A stretch of 64,000 nt of DNA from Vibrio ostreicida (GTDB lineage Bacteria; Pseudomonadota; Gammaproteobacteria; Enterobacterales; Vibrionaceae). Position numbers and translations under genes: made by a program. Location of the stretch: positions 124,001 through 188,000 of the forward strand of contig NZ_JABEYA020000006.1 of the NCBI RefSeq assembly GCF_013074385.2, given 5' to 3'. The notes under the pieces were generated by a model. That model had not been told where the DNA came from. It did no database searches and saw only the letters and a list, made by a program, of their open reading frames with translations. How positions within the stretch are numbered: the first letter of the stretch is position 1; each line of letters begins with the position of its first letter. Below, piece by piece: positions 41,159 through 48,645 of this stretch.

Positions 41159-42171
41159 ACTACCAACCGGGATTTTCACTGTCGATTGAGGGTGAAGATA
41201 TCACGCCGATGATTCAACAGTACTTGACCAGTTTAACCTTAACGGACAACGCTGGCAGCGAATCAGACCGGCTTAATTTGACCTTAACCTTGCCCGCCAC
41301 GATCGCAACCCCCAAGCGGGGGACGATCCTTCACTTGGGCTTGGGATTCAATGGCGAATTGTACAACAAAGGCGCTTATGTGGTGGATGAGGTCTCCTCA
41401 AGCGGGCCGCCAAAACAAGTGCAAATTGTCGCCAATGCCGCGCCGATGGATAACCGTAAACAACCGGGCAGTTTACAAACCCAAAAAACGCGAAGCTTTA
41501 ACACGCTCACGTTGGGCGATCTGGTCAAAACGGTGGCGTCAAAGCATGGCTTGGTGCCGCGAATCAGCGCGAGTTTAGAGGCCACTCGGCTTGCCCATGT
41601 GGATCAGGTGAATGAAAGTGACATGAGCCTATTGACCCGCTTGGCGACCCGTTTTTCAGCGGTGAGCAAACCCGCCAATGGGTATTGGCTGTTTTTGAAG
41701 CAGGGAGAGGGCAAATCGGTCACCGGCAAAACATTGGCCAATATTACCCTTACACCTGAACAGGTCACCAGTTGGCAATGCCGTTTCAGTAGCCGTAATG
41801 CGGTGCGTCGCGTGGTGGCAACGTATCATGATGTTCAATCGGGCATGACCAAAACGGTGTCGAGCGGCAGCGGCGAGCCTGAATTGCGCATCGTGTTCAA
41901 ACATCCGAACCAAGAGGAAGCCAGACAAGCAGTGGCAAGCAAAGCCAAAAGCGTTAACATGGCCAGCGCCACATTGGACCTGACGTTGCCAGCACGGGCC
42001 GCGTTGATGACGCTGGTGGCTGAGGGCCATGTGACCTTGGCCGGATTTGGCACCACCGAAGATGGCGAATGGCGGGTAAAATCGGTGGAATGGTCGCTCA
42101 GTCAGACGGGCTTATCGCTGCGCATCTCTGGTGATCGAGGCGGCGACCCTCTGTCAGACGAAGGCGACTAG
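41149..42171 (+). CDS. D: Late tail protein D (baseplate hub)
   Basis: The 340-residue protein starts at ATG 41149, ten bases inside X. It has the gpD pattern: GLDYQPGFSLSIEGEDITPMI, SDRLNLTLTLP, GAYVVDEVSSSGPPKQVQIVANAAPMD and GLVPRISASLE. It closes the tail operon. No head, packaging or integrase gene follows. Confidence 0.9.
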   Translation: MGLDYQPGFSLSIEGEDITPMIQQYLTSLTLTDNAGSESDRLNLTLTLPATIATPKRGTILHLGLGFNGELYNKGAYVVDEVSSSGPPKQVQIVANAAPMDNRKQPGSLQTQKTRSFNTLTLGDLVKTVASKHGLVPRISASLEATRLAHVDQVNESDMSLLTRLATRFSAVSKPANGYWLFLKQGEGKSVTGKTLANITLTPEQVTSWQCRFSSRNAVRRVVATYHDVQSGMTKTVSSGSGEPELRIVFKHPNQEEARQAVASKAKSVNMASATLDLTLPARAALMTLVAEGHVTLAGFGTTEDGEWRVKSVEWSLSQTGLSLRISGDRGGDPLSDEGD

Positions 42172-42231
42172 AGCAAGCTTAGCACCGCTTGCTCGACCAT
42201 CTTGGTTGCGTTGGGCGGTGCAAGACGGCTT

Positions 42232-42681
42232 TTATGACGCGCTCGTGCTGATCTGCGCGTATTGCCTGAGCAAGTCGGTCAGTGTGGTCACCCATTCCAA
42301 CGCATTAGCAGGGGGATGCATTAATAAGACATCGACGTGTTGGCAGTGGCGCTCCAAAGGAATGGCCTGCTCAAGATGAAACGAAACCGCGTAAAAATGC
42401 CATAACAGCAAGCGCTGCATACGCTGGGTATTCTGTGCCTCGTGCTCCGAGTCGCTGAACAGCGCAGGCAGCTGGCTTAACGCGATCGCACTCATTCTGA
42501 GCATGGCATCAAATTGGGCTTCCTGCTGGCGTTCCGCGGAGGTGGTTTGCTCGGCGTCAAAGGTAAAAAGTTCCGTCATGGACGTCTCATCGATCAGGCG
42601 ATGAATCATGCGCAAGCTCAGCGTTTCTAACTCTTCACGGGGAAGCGATTGCAGAGAGGAAAGGGTATAATCGCGTTGCAT
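42232..42681 (-). CDS. Conserved helical protein of unknown function (149 aa)
   Basis: Minus-strand gene at the right edge of the tailocin. The protein is soluble, helical, rich in Leu, Glu and Gln, and starts MQRDYTLSSLQSLPREELETL. I do not recognise it. It is convergent with gene D with only 60 bp between, so it may be the first host gene beyond the island or a late island gene. Confidence 0.6.
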   Translation of the reverse strand: MQRDYTLSSLQSLPREELETLSLRMIHRLIDETSMTELFTFDAEQTTSAERQQEAQFDAMLRMSAIALSQLPALFSDSEHEAQNTQRMQRLLLWHFYAVSFHLEQAIPLERHCQHVDVLLMHPPANALEWVTTLTDLLRQYAQISTSAS

Positions 42682-42760
42682 ATTGGTCTCGGTTTACCAC
42701 AAAGGCCGTTATTCTAGCTTGCTGGCCTGATAAAGCCAGTCCAATGCGTGAATGCTGAAA

Positions 42761-42799
42761 CAAAATTCGCCCCATCGGAAACGATGGGGCGAAGTTTTG
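42761..42799. terminator. Long hairpin in the gap before nupC
   Basis: CAAAATTCGCCCCATCG and CGATGGGGCGAAGTTTTG pair over 16-17 bp with a GAAA loop. It lies upstream of both flanking genes, so it may be a relic terminator or a boundary element of the island. Confidence 0.6.
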
Positions 42800-42940
42800 T
42801 GTTGTGTTTGCTTTTAGTCTAGCGTGACGTTGTTAGTCAACCGTATCTGTTCGAGTACGTTAGTTGACGCATTTCTAACGTTAGAAGTCACGGGCTAAAT
42901 CGCCAATAAATTGTTAAAATTCGGCGTTTTGTCCTTTTAA

Positions 42941-42960
42941 AATGTGAGTGTTGTCACCCG
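42941..42960 (+). promoter_or_regulatory. Candidate CRP site upstream of the nucleoside transporter
   Basis: TGTGA-GTGTTG-TCACC at 42943-42958 matches the CRP consensus TGTGA-N6-TCACA in nine of ten positions, about 260 bp before the start. Enterobacterial nupC is CRP/CytR controlled. The rest of 42682-43217 holds only the hairpin and AT-rich promoter-like DNA. Confidence 0.5.
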
Positions 42961-43217
42961 TATCATATCAATTTTATGCATATTTCATTAAAAATCATTC
43001 TGTATGTGTATCGTTCGGGGTCAGTGGTTGAATTCACCGATTATTCAGAAGGTTAAACGATTGCGTCAAAATAGAGGATGAAAATCCAATGGTTTTCGTT
43101 ATACTCCCCGCCCGGTAATGAGCCACAGGCTCTACCAATACAAGCCGTCACATGGAACAGTGAATGACCCCACGGACTGGACCAGCTATTTTTCAATGCT
43201 TGTAGAGGTGATCTTTA

Positions 43218-44426
43218 ATGAACGTCCTGTTTGGATTAATCGGAGTCTTGGTGCTGCTGGGGTGTGCGCTGTTGTTGTCAGAAAATCGTCAAGCGATTAA
43301 CTGGAAAACAGTATCACGAGCCTTGTTGCTTCAAGTCAGTTTCGCAGCCTTGGTGTTGTATTTCCCATGGGGACAAACGGGCCTGACGTGGTTGAGTAAT
43401 GGCGTTGCCGGTTTACTTGGCTTTGCTGATGAAGGGATTGCCTTCCTCTTCGGGGATTTAGCCAGCACTGGGTTTATCTTTGCCGTTCGTGTTCTGCCGA
43501 TTATTATTTTCTTTAGTGCCCTGATTTCAGCTCTGTATTACCTTGGTGTCATGCAAAAAGTGATCGCCGTGATTGGCGGCGGTATCCAACACTTTCTGGG
43601 GACCAGTAAAGCCGAGTCGTTAGTGGCGACAGGCAATATTTTTCTTTCTCAAGGTGAGTCTCCCCTTCTTGTTCGTCCTTTCCTTTCGCGTATGACTCGC
43701 TCTGAACTGTTTGCTGTGATGGCGGGGGGCATGGCGTCCGTTGCTGGCAGTGTGCTGGGAGGGTATGCTGCGCTGGGCATCGAGCTCAAGTATTTGATTG
43801 CGGCCAGCTTTATGGCGGCGCCTGGTAGCCTGATGATGGCCAAGTTGATCGTTCCAGAACGTGAAGTGCCGATCGATCAATCCGACATCGAAATGGATAA
43901 AGCGCAAGACAGCAATGTCATCGATGCGCTCGCCAGTGGTGCGATGAATGGTATGAAGGTTGCGGTTGCAGTCGGTACCATGTTGATCGCGTTTATCAGC
44001 GTGATTGCCATGGTCAACACGGGACTTGAATACCTAGGTGATGTGGCTGGGTTTAGCGGCCTGACGTTGCAATCGGTGTTCGGTTATCTTTTCTCGCCAC
44101 TGGCGTGGGTGATTGGGGTTCCGCTCAATGAAACGCTGATGGTTGGCTCGTACATTGGCCAAAAAGTCGTGATGAATGAATTTGTCGCCTTCATCGATTT
44201 TGTCGAGCATAGAGCTTTGCTGTCAGAGCACTCTCAAATTATTGTTACGTTTGCTTTGTGCGGGTTTGCCAATATCGGTTCAATCGCTATTCAGCTTGGC
44301 TCCATCGGTGTGATTGCACCAGAGCGTCGCTCGGATGTGGCCAACTTAGGGATTAAGGCCGTGATTGCGGGCACGCTCGCCAATTTGATGAGCGCATGTT
44401 TGGCGGGCATTTTTGTGTTGCTATAA
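43218..44426 (+). CDS. nupC: Concentrative nucleoside transporter, NupC family
   Basis: The 402-aa membrane protein has the CNT plan: N-terminal helices, FIFAVRVLPIIIFFSALISALYYLG, the GQ-type loop FLSQGESPLLVRPFL, MAGGMASVAGSVLGGYAALG, VPLNETLMVGSYIGQKVVMNEF and CGFANIGSIAIQLG with the substrate-binding Glu/Asn/Ser positions. It takes up nucleosides with H+ or Na+. Length is usual for the family. A strong terminator follows. Confidence 0.93.
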   Translation: MNVLFGLIGVLVLLGCALLLSENRQAINWKTVSRALLLQVSFAALVLYFPWGQTGLTWLSNGVAGLLGFADEGIAFLFGDLASTGFIFAVRVLPIIIFFSALISALYYLGVMQKVIAVIGGGIQHFLGTSKAESLVATGNIFLSQGESPLLVRPFLSRMTRSELFAVMAGGMASVAGSVLGGYAALGIELKYLIAASFMAAPGSLMMAKLIVPEREVPIDQSDIEMDKAQDSNVIDALASGAMNGMKVAVAVGTMLIAFISVIAMVNTGLEYLGDVAGFSGLTLQSVFGYLFSPLAWVIGVPLNETLMVGSYIGQKVVMNEFVAFIDFVEHRALLSEHSQIIVTFALCGFANIGSIAIQLGSIGVIAPERRSDVANLGIKAVIAGTLANLMSACLAGIFVLL

Positions 44427-44457
44427 AAACCAGACACGGACGACGATTTTCTGTTGT

Positions 44458-44493
44458 GAAAAACCCAGATAGGTGACTATCTGGGTTTTTTTT
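44458..44493 (+). terminator. Terminator after nupC
   Basis: AAAACCCAGATAG-GTGAC-TATCTGGGTTTT with a following T-run. Confidence 0.9.
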
Positions 44494-44533
44494 ACCTATT
44501 CTCTTAGAGGGTTACCTGACGAGAGCGTGGAGA

Positions 44534-45031
44534 ATGACGAAACCTTCAATCAACATAATGCAAAGCTTGGGTTATCTGGGCCTGCTGCCGTTTATGGCCA
44601 GTGTGGTTTTGATACTAGTTGAGATGACCGTATTGGGGCTCACCGGCATGACGTTGTTTACGGCCTACAGCGTCGTGATCTTAAGTTTTTTGAGTGGGGT
44701 GTTGTGGGGAAATGGTATTGATCACAGCCGTCATACACTGTGCCGAAATGCACTGATCCTGAGTAACTTATTTACCCTACTGGCGTGGGCGGCGTTCTTG
44801 GTCTCCAAAAGCCAGCCAATGACCGCGTTGGTGCTACTGTCCTTGGGGTACTTGATGGTGTGGGTGGCAGAACTGGCGCTGCGCGAGAGCGAGCACGAGG
44901 ACAAACCAGAAGGCTATCAACGCTTACGCGCTCAACTGACTTTTGGGGTCATTGTCCTTCACGGGGTGGTGCTCGTGATGGAAAAAGGCCCGCAGTTGAT
45001 GACACTGGTCGAGCGGAGCGCTGCCCGTTAA
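44534..45031 (+). CDS. DUF3429 integral membrane protein (165 aa)
   Basis: Five hydrophobic helices with LGYLGLLPFMASVVL, TAYSVVILSFLSGVLWG and LGYLMVWVAELAL are the pattern of the DUF3429 family of proteobacterial inner-membrane proteins. Function is unknown. It appears to be a single gene. Confidence 0.8.
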   Translation: MTKPSINIMQSLGYLGLLPFMASVVLILVEMTVLGLTGMTLFTAYSVVILSFLSGVLWGNGIDHSRHTLCRNALILSNLFTLLAWAAFLVSKSQPMTALVLLSLGYLMVWVAELALRESEHEDKPEGYQRLRAQLTFGVIVLHGVVLVMEKGPQLMTLVERSAAR

Positions 45032-45201
45032 ACACCGCGAAAGGGGGGGTTATGCGCCGCTCACTCGCGGTACGGCGAGTCATACTGTGACCTTGTGTGT
45101 AAAATAAATGTATGATGTCGATAAAATCGTTGAATATTCTTTTATCACCTTGATTATCGTGTACATTTACAGAGTCGTTGGTGCAACCTAAAGGGTAGGG
45201 G

Positions 45202-45669
45202 ATGAAACGTTTATTTTTACTGATAAGTCATCTGGCTTTTGGCGCCGCGGGGTTCGCGTTAGGCGTCTACGCTTTGCCTATTTTGATTCAGCCCGAGTCT
45301 CCGGCGATGATCCAAGTTGAAACGGTCACCAATCAAGCCCAATTCACTGCGACCTTCCAGCGTGACCGTCAAGACAGTGACTTTCTCCATTGGGGGGAAG
45401 GGTCGGTGTCGCTCAGCCCAGATCAGATCGCGTTTGTTGGCGAGCTAGCACCAGGCCCAGATTATCAGCTGTATTTGTCTCCGACCTTTATCGAAACCGA
45501 AGGGGCTTTTGCGCAAAATCGAGCCGACATGCTGCGTGTCGGCGCGGTCAAAACCTTCGATCGTTTTGTGGTGGATTTACCCTCAGGGACCGACCTTGAA
45601 CGCTACACGACCGTGATCGTCTGGTGTGAGACCTTTGGCGAATTTATTACCTCCGCTCGTTTCAGATAA
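45202..45669 (+). CDS. DM13-domain protein, membrane-anchored (155 aa)
   Basis: An N-terminal helix (LFLLISHLAFGAAGFALGVYAL) anchors it. The rest reads as a DM13 domain: FLHWGEGSVSLS, APGPDYQLYLSP, VGAVKTFDRFVVDLP and VIVWCETFGEFITSA. DM13 is proposed to take part in extracytoplasmic redox reactions. AGGGTAGGGG precedes ATG 45202. Confidence 0.75.
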   Translation: MKRLFLLISHLAFGAAGFALGVYALPILIQPESPAMIQVETVTNQAQFTATFQRDRQDSDFLHWGEGSVSLSPDQIAFVGELAPGPDYQLYLSPTFIETEGAFAQNRADMLRVGAVKTFDRFVVDLPSGTDLERYTTVIVWCETFGEFITSARFR

Positions 45670-45855
45670 CCGCGCGACCGACACCATCTGACATCACATT
45701 TGCTGTCATGGCTGTCAGTCCCCCTATTTTTTGTCATGTATACTATCAATAATCAAGATCTCACCGTTACTCAATCCAGTGACGCAAAGGTGGCATCATG
45801 CGTGACGACTGGCATTCGCCACCTGATTTTATCGTTAATCAAACAGGAGCTCTGA

Positions 45856-46701
45856 ATGGAAAAAGCACACGCTGTGGTCGATTTCTTCTTAACCAACAAA
45901 CTCATTCTGAGTGCGCTGATCATCGTGTTTATCGTTTGGGTGCGCCGGATGGTGTTGTCCAAAATTCGCGGTGACGTTGCGTTTGTTTCCGAAGAGCAGC
46001 GCAGCTGGATGTCTCGGACCAAAAACGGCGCGTTTGCGGTCACGATTGTGTTGTTGTTTATGCTCTGGAAAGCGGAGATCAGTGAGTTTGCTTTATCAGT
46101 GACTGCCATCGCCATTGCCATCGTGGTGGCGTCAAAAGAAATCATTTTATGTTTTACAGGGTCGATTCAACGGGCCAGCTCACGCTCGTTTCGCATTGGT
46201 GACTGGATAGAAGTGGGGAAATTGTGCGGTGAAGTTATTGAACACAACATGATGGCGACCACGATTCAGGAAATCGACTTGCATCATGGTCAGTATCATT
46301 ACACGGGTAAAACGGCGACGTTGCCCAACAGCATGTTTTTTACCTATCCGGTCAAAAACCTGAATTTTATGAAACGCTACGTTTACCATAACTTTTCTAT
46401 CACGGTGGCCGAGTTTGTTAACTTGTATCCTTTGGTGCCACTGATGATCGAAAAAATAGAAGCGCATTGCCACTATTTCAGTGATGTGGCCACACGCTAC
46501 AACACCATGATTGAAAAACACGCAGGGGTCGATTTACCCGGAGCAGAGCCTCATATTCACATCAGCACGGGCTCGACAGGTGAGCAGATCGTGCATTTTA
46601 TGCTGTTCTGCCCCACCGACAAGGCGACCCATCTTGAGCAAGAGATCAGAAAAGACTTCATGGAGTTGTATGAAGTGCGTTTTCCGGCCAAGGAGAGTTA
46701 G
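45856..46701 (+). CDS. MscS-like mechanosensitive channel protein (281 aa)
   Basis: Three hydrophobic segments (12-30, 57-72, 74-95) precede the MscS beta domain with RASSRSFRIGDWIEVGKLCGEVIEHN and ATLPNSMFFTYPVKNLNF. The pore-lining helix is less Gly/Ala-rich than in MscS. Such proteins release solutes on osmotic downshock. CAGGAGC precedes ATG 45856. Confidence 0.85.
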   Translation: MEKAHAVVDFFLTNKLILSALIIVFIVWVRRMVLSKIRGDVAFVSEEQRSWMSRTKNGAFAVTIVLLFMLWKAEISEFALSVTAIAIAIVVASKEIILCFTGSIQRASSRSFRIGDWIEVGKLCGEVIEHNMMATTIQEIDLHHGQYHYTGKTATLPNSMFFTYPVKNLNFMKRYVYHNFSITVAEFVNLYPLVPLMIEKIEAHCHYFSDVATRYNTMIEKHAGVDLPGAEPHIHISTGSTGEQIVHFMLFCPTDKATHLEQEIRKDFMELYEVRFPAKES

Positions 46702-46778
46702 GCGGGCGTGATGCGTCTGTCTGAGTGAATGAATGTTGACGGCGGGGTTGCCCGCCGATCGATAACAGGAAAAGAGCG

Positions 46779-46970
46779 ATGAAAACACCGTCCGTCCCTC
46801 AGCCTTGTATCCGGCATTGTTGTCTCGATGAAAACGATGTTTGTCTCGGTTGTTGGCGTACGCTCACAGAAATTCTTGAATGGAATACCTACTCTGACGA
46901 GACCAAGCAAGCCGTACTGTCGGAGTGTCGGCTCCGACAGCAGGCGCGTGGCGCTGCTCGTCATCCATGA
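46779..46970 (+). CDS. DUF1289 small Cys-rich protein (63 aa)
   Basis: PCIRHCCLDENDVCLGCWRTLTEILEW is the DUF1289 Cys pattern (C-x3-C-x-L-x5-C-x2-C-x-R), likely binding a metal. An AAAAGAG run precedes ATG 46779. Function unknown; these often lie next to central metabolism genes. Confidence 0.85.
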   Translation: MKTPSVPQPCIRHCCLDENDVCLGCWRTLTEILEWNTYSDETKQAVLSECRLRQQARGAARHP

Positions 46971-46978
46971 TGGGGGAA

Positions 46979-48049
46979 TTAGGTCGGTTGTCTGCGCAAC
47001 GATGGGTAGCGTTTTTTCATTCTCAACGCAACGTTAACCAGCGCGATTAACACGGGGACTTCAATCAAAGGACCGATGACGCCAACGAACGCTTGATCGG
47101 AATTGAGGCCAAATACGGCGATGGACACCGCAATCGCCAGCTCAAAGTTATTGCCCGTCGCCGTAAAGGCAATCGATGCATTTTTATCGTACTCAATCCC
47201 CAATTTTTTACCCAAGTAAAAACTGACGAAAAACATCACCACGAAATAAATACCCAATGGTATGGCCACGCGAACCACGTCCAGCGGCAGTTGGACGATC
47301 ATCTCGCCTTTGAGACTGAACATCACCACGATGGTTGCGAGCAAAGCGATGAGCGTGATGGGAGAAATGCGCGGAATAAACACACGGTTATACCACTCCT
47401 CACCTTTGGCCGCCACTAGCCAGCGGCGGGTCAGATACCCGGCCAGAAAAGGAATGCCCAAGTAAATCAAGACGCTTTCGGCGATGTCGAGCATCGACAG
47501 ATCGACCTGAAAGCCTTGATAGCCAAACATCGGCGGCAGAACGGTAATAAACAGCCAAGCCATCACGCTGTAGGTGACAATCTGAAACGCACTGTTTAAG
47601 GCGACCAACGCTGCTCCGTATTCACGATTGCCGCCACCAAGGTCATTCCAAACCAACACCATCGCAATACAGCGTGCAAGGCCAATTAAGATCAAGCCGA
47701 CCATATAGCCGGGGTGCTCGGCAAGGAACGTGAGTGCCAGCGCAAACATTAACATCGGCCCAACGACCCAGTTCATCACCAGCGACAGCCCCACTGCTTT
47801 TTTATCATGACGAACCTGACCAAGTAAGGCATAGTCGACCTTGGCCAAAGGGGGATACATCATCAGCACAAGGCCAATGGCAAGGGGAATGTTGGTGTTG
47901 CCGACACTCATCGATTGATGCCACTGGGCCACGTTAGGAAAGCTGACGCCAATCGCGACCCCCAGAGCCATTGCGGCGATTATCCACAGGGTAAGGTAGC
48001 GATCAAGAAAGCGCATTGCGTTGACCGAATTGTCTGATTGTGATGTCAT
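46979..48049 (-). CDS. arsB: ACR3-family arsenite exporter
   Basis: ATG 48049 is preferred over the upstream frame because it gives the usual ACR3 start. The 356-aa protein has ten helices with the family's [43 protein letters not shown] (conserved Cys) and [17 protein letters not shown]. It extrudes arsenite or antimonite. It lies behind an ArsR-type repressor in the same direction, forming a small ars unit without arsC. Confidence 0.9.
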   Translation of the reverse strand: MTSQSDNSVNAMRFLDRYLTLWIIAAMALGVAIGVSFPNVAQWHQSMSVGNTNIPLAIGLVLMMYPPLAKVDYALLGQVRHDKKAVGLSLVMNWVVGPMLMFALALTFLAEHPGYMVGLILIGLARCIAMVLVWNDLGGGNREYGAALVALNSAFQIVTYSVMAWLFITVLPPMFGYQGFQVDLSMLDIAESVLIYLGIPFLAGYLTRRWLVAAKGEEWYNRVFIPRISPITLIALLATIVVMFSLKGEMIVQLPLDVVRVAIPLGIYFVVMFFVSFYLGKKLGIEYDKNASIAFTATGNNFELAIAVSIAVFGLNSDQAFVGVIGPLIEVPVLIALVNVALRMKKRYPSLRRQPT

Positions 48050-48136
48050 GGCGGGACCTATATTTCGTTTATCGTCGAATCGCGATTTATTGATCGTGAC
48101 CTGTTGTTTAACAAGGTGGCACACGTTTGTGTCAGT

Positions 48137-48478
48137 TCAGTGAAGCAACTGGGTATAGAGGGTGTTAAATGCCGCCAATGTGGTGCGATTGACGGAGTAA
48201 CAGACCTTAGGCGGATTGGGCGTGGCGACAATAAAATTCGCCTGTTTGAGAATACGCAGGTGTTCAGAGACGGTCGATTGTGCCAACCCGAGTTCAGAGA
48301 CGAGATCACTATTGAGGCATCCACCTAAACTGTCGAGCTTGACCAGTAGGGCTAGGATCCTGATCCGCGCGGGGTGGGCGAGCGCTTTGGCTTGACTGGC
48401 CAAGGTTTGTTCCTGTTGAAGCTCCGCTTGGGTGGCGGTCAATGCTTGTTGGTTGGCAAGGTTGCAGGCCTCTGACAT
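48137..48478 (-). CDS. arsR: ArsR-family repressor (113 aa)
   Basis: A winged helix with HPARIRILALLV and SELGLAQSTVSEHLRILKQANFI is typical. Cys residues at about 5 and 54 do not form the classic ELCVCDL site, so its inducer site is atypical. Its gene precedes the ACR3 gene by about 88 bp, and a long inverted repeat lies just upstream of its start. Confidence 0.85.
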   Translation of the reverse strand: MSEACNLANQQALTATQAELQQEQTLASQAKALAHPARIRILALLVKLDSLGGCLNSDLVSELGLAQSTVSEHLRILKQANFIVATPNPPKVCYSVNRTTLAAFNTLYTQLLH

Positions 48479-48495
48479 TACGGGGTCACTTGTAG

Positions 48496-48517
48496 TTAAT
48501 CGTTAAATTACGATTAA
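48496..48517. promoter_or_regulatory. ArsR-type operator
   Basis: TTAATCG-TTAAATTA-CGATTAA is an inverted repeat 18 bp upstream of the arsR start, the usual place for autorepression. Confidence 0.6.
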
Positions 48518-48645
48518 TATACGCTGAGTGCGTCCGCGTTGCAACCCAAACCCCGTGAGGGGAGCGTGGGTGGACGCGACCCATCCCTTGTTGACCAGAG
48601 TCTGAGCGCCTCGCCGTGGCCGAGATGCCTAGCGAGCTAGCGGGT

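Noticed and set aside
25731-42681. Complete P2-like prophage
   Set aside because: No capsid, scaffold, portal, terminase or integrase frame was found and no flanking att repeats, so I call it a tailocin-type island.
43118-43300. 60-aa frame overlapping nupC start
   Set aside because: It overlaps the nupC N-terminus out of frame and has no ribosome site.
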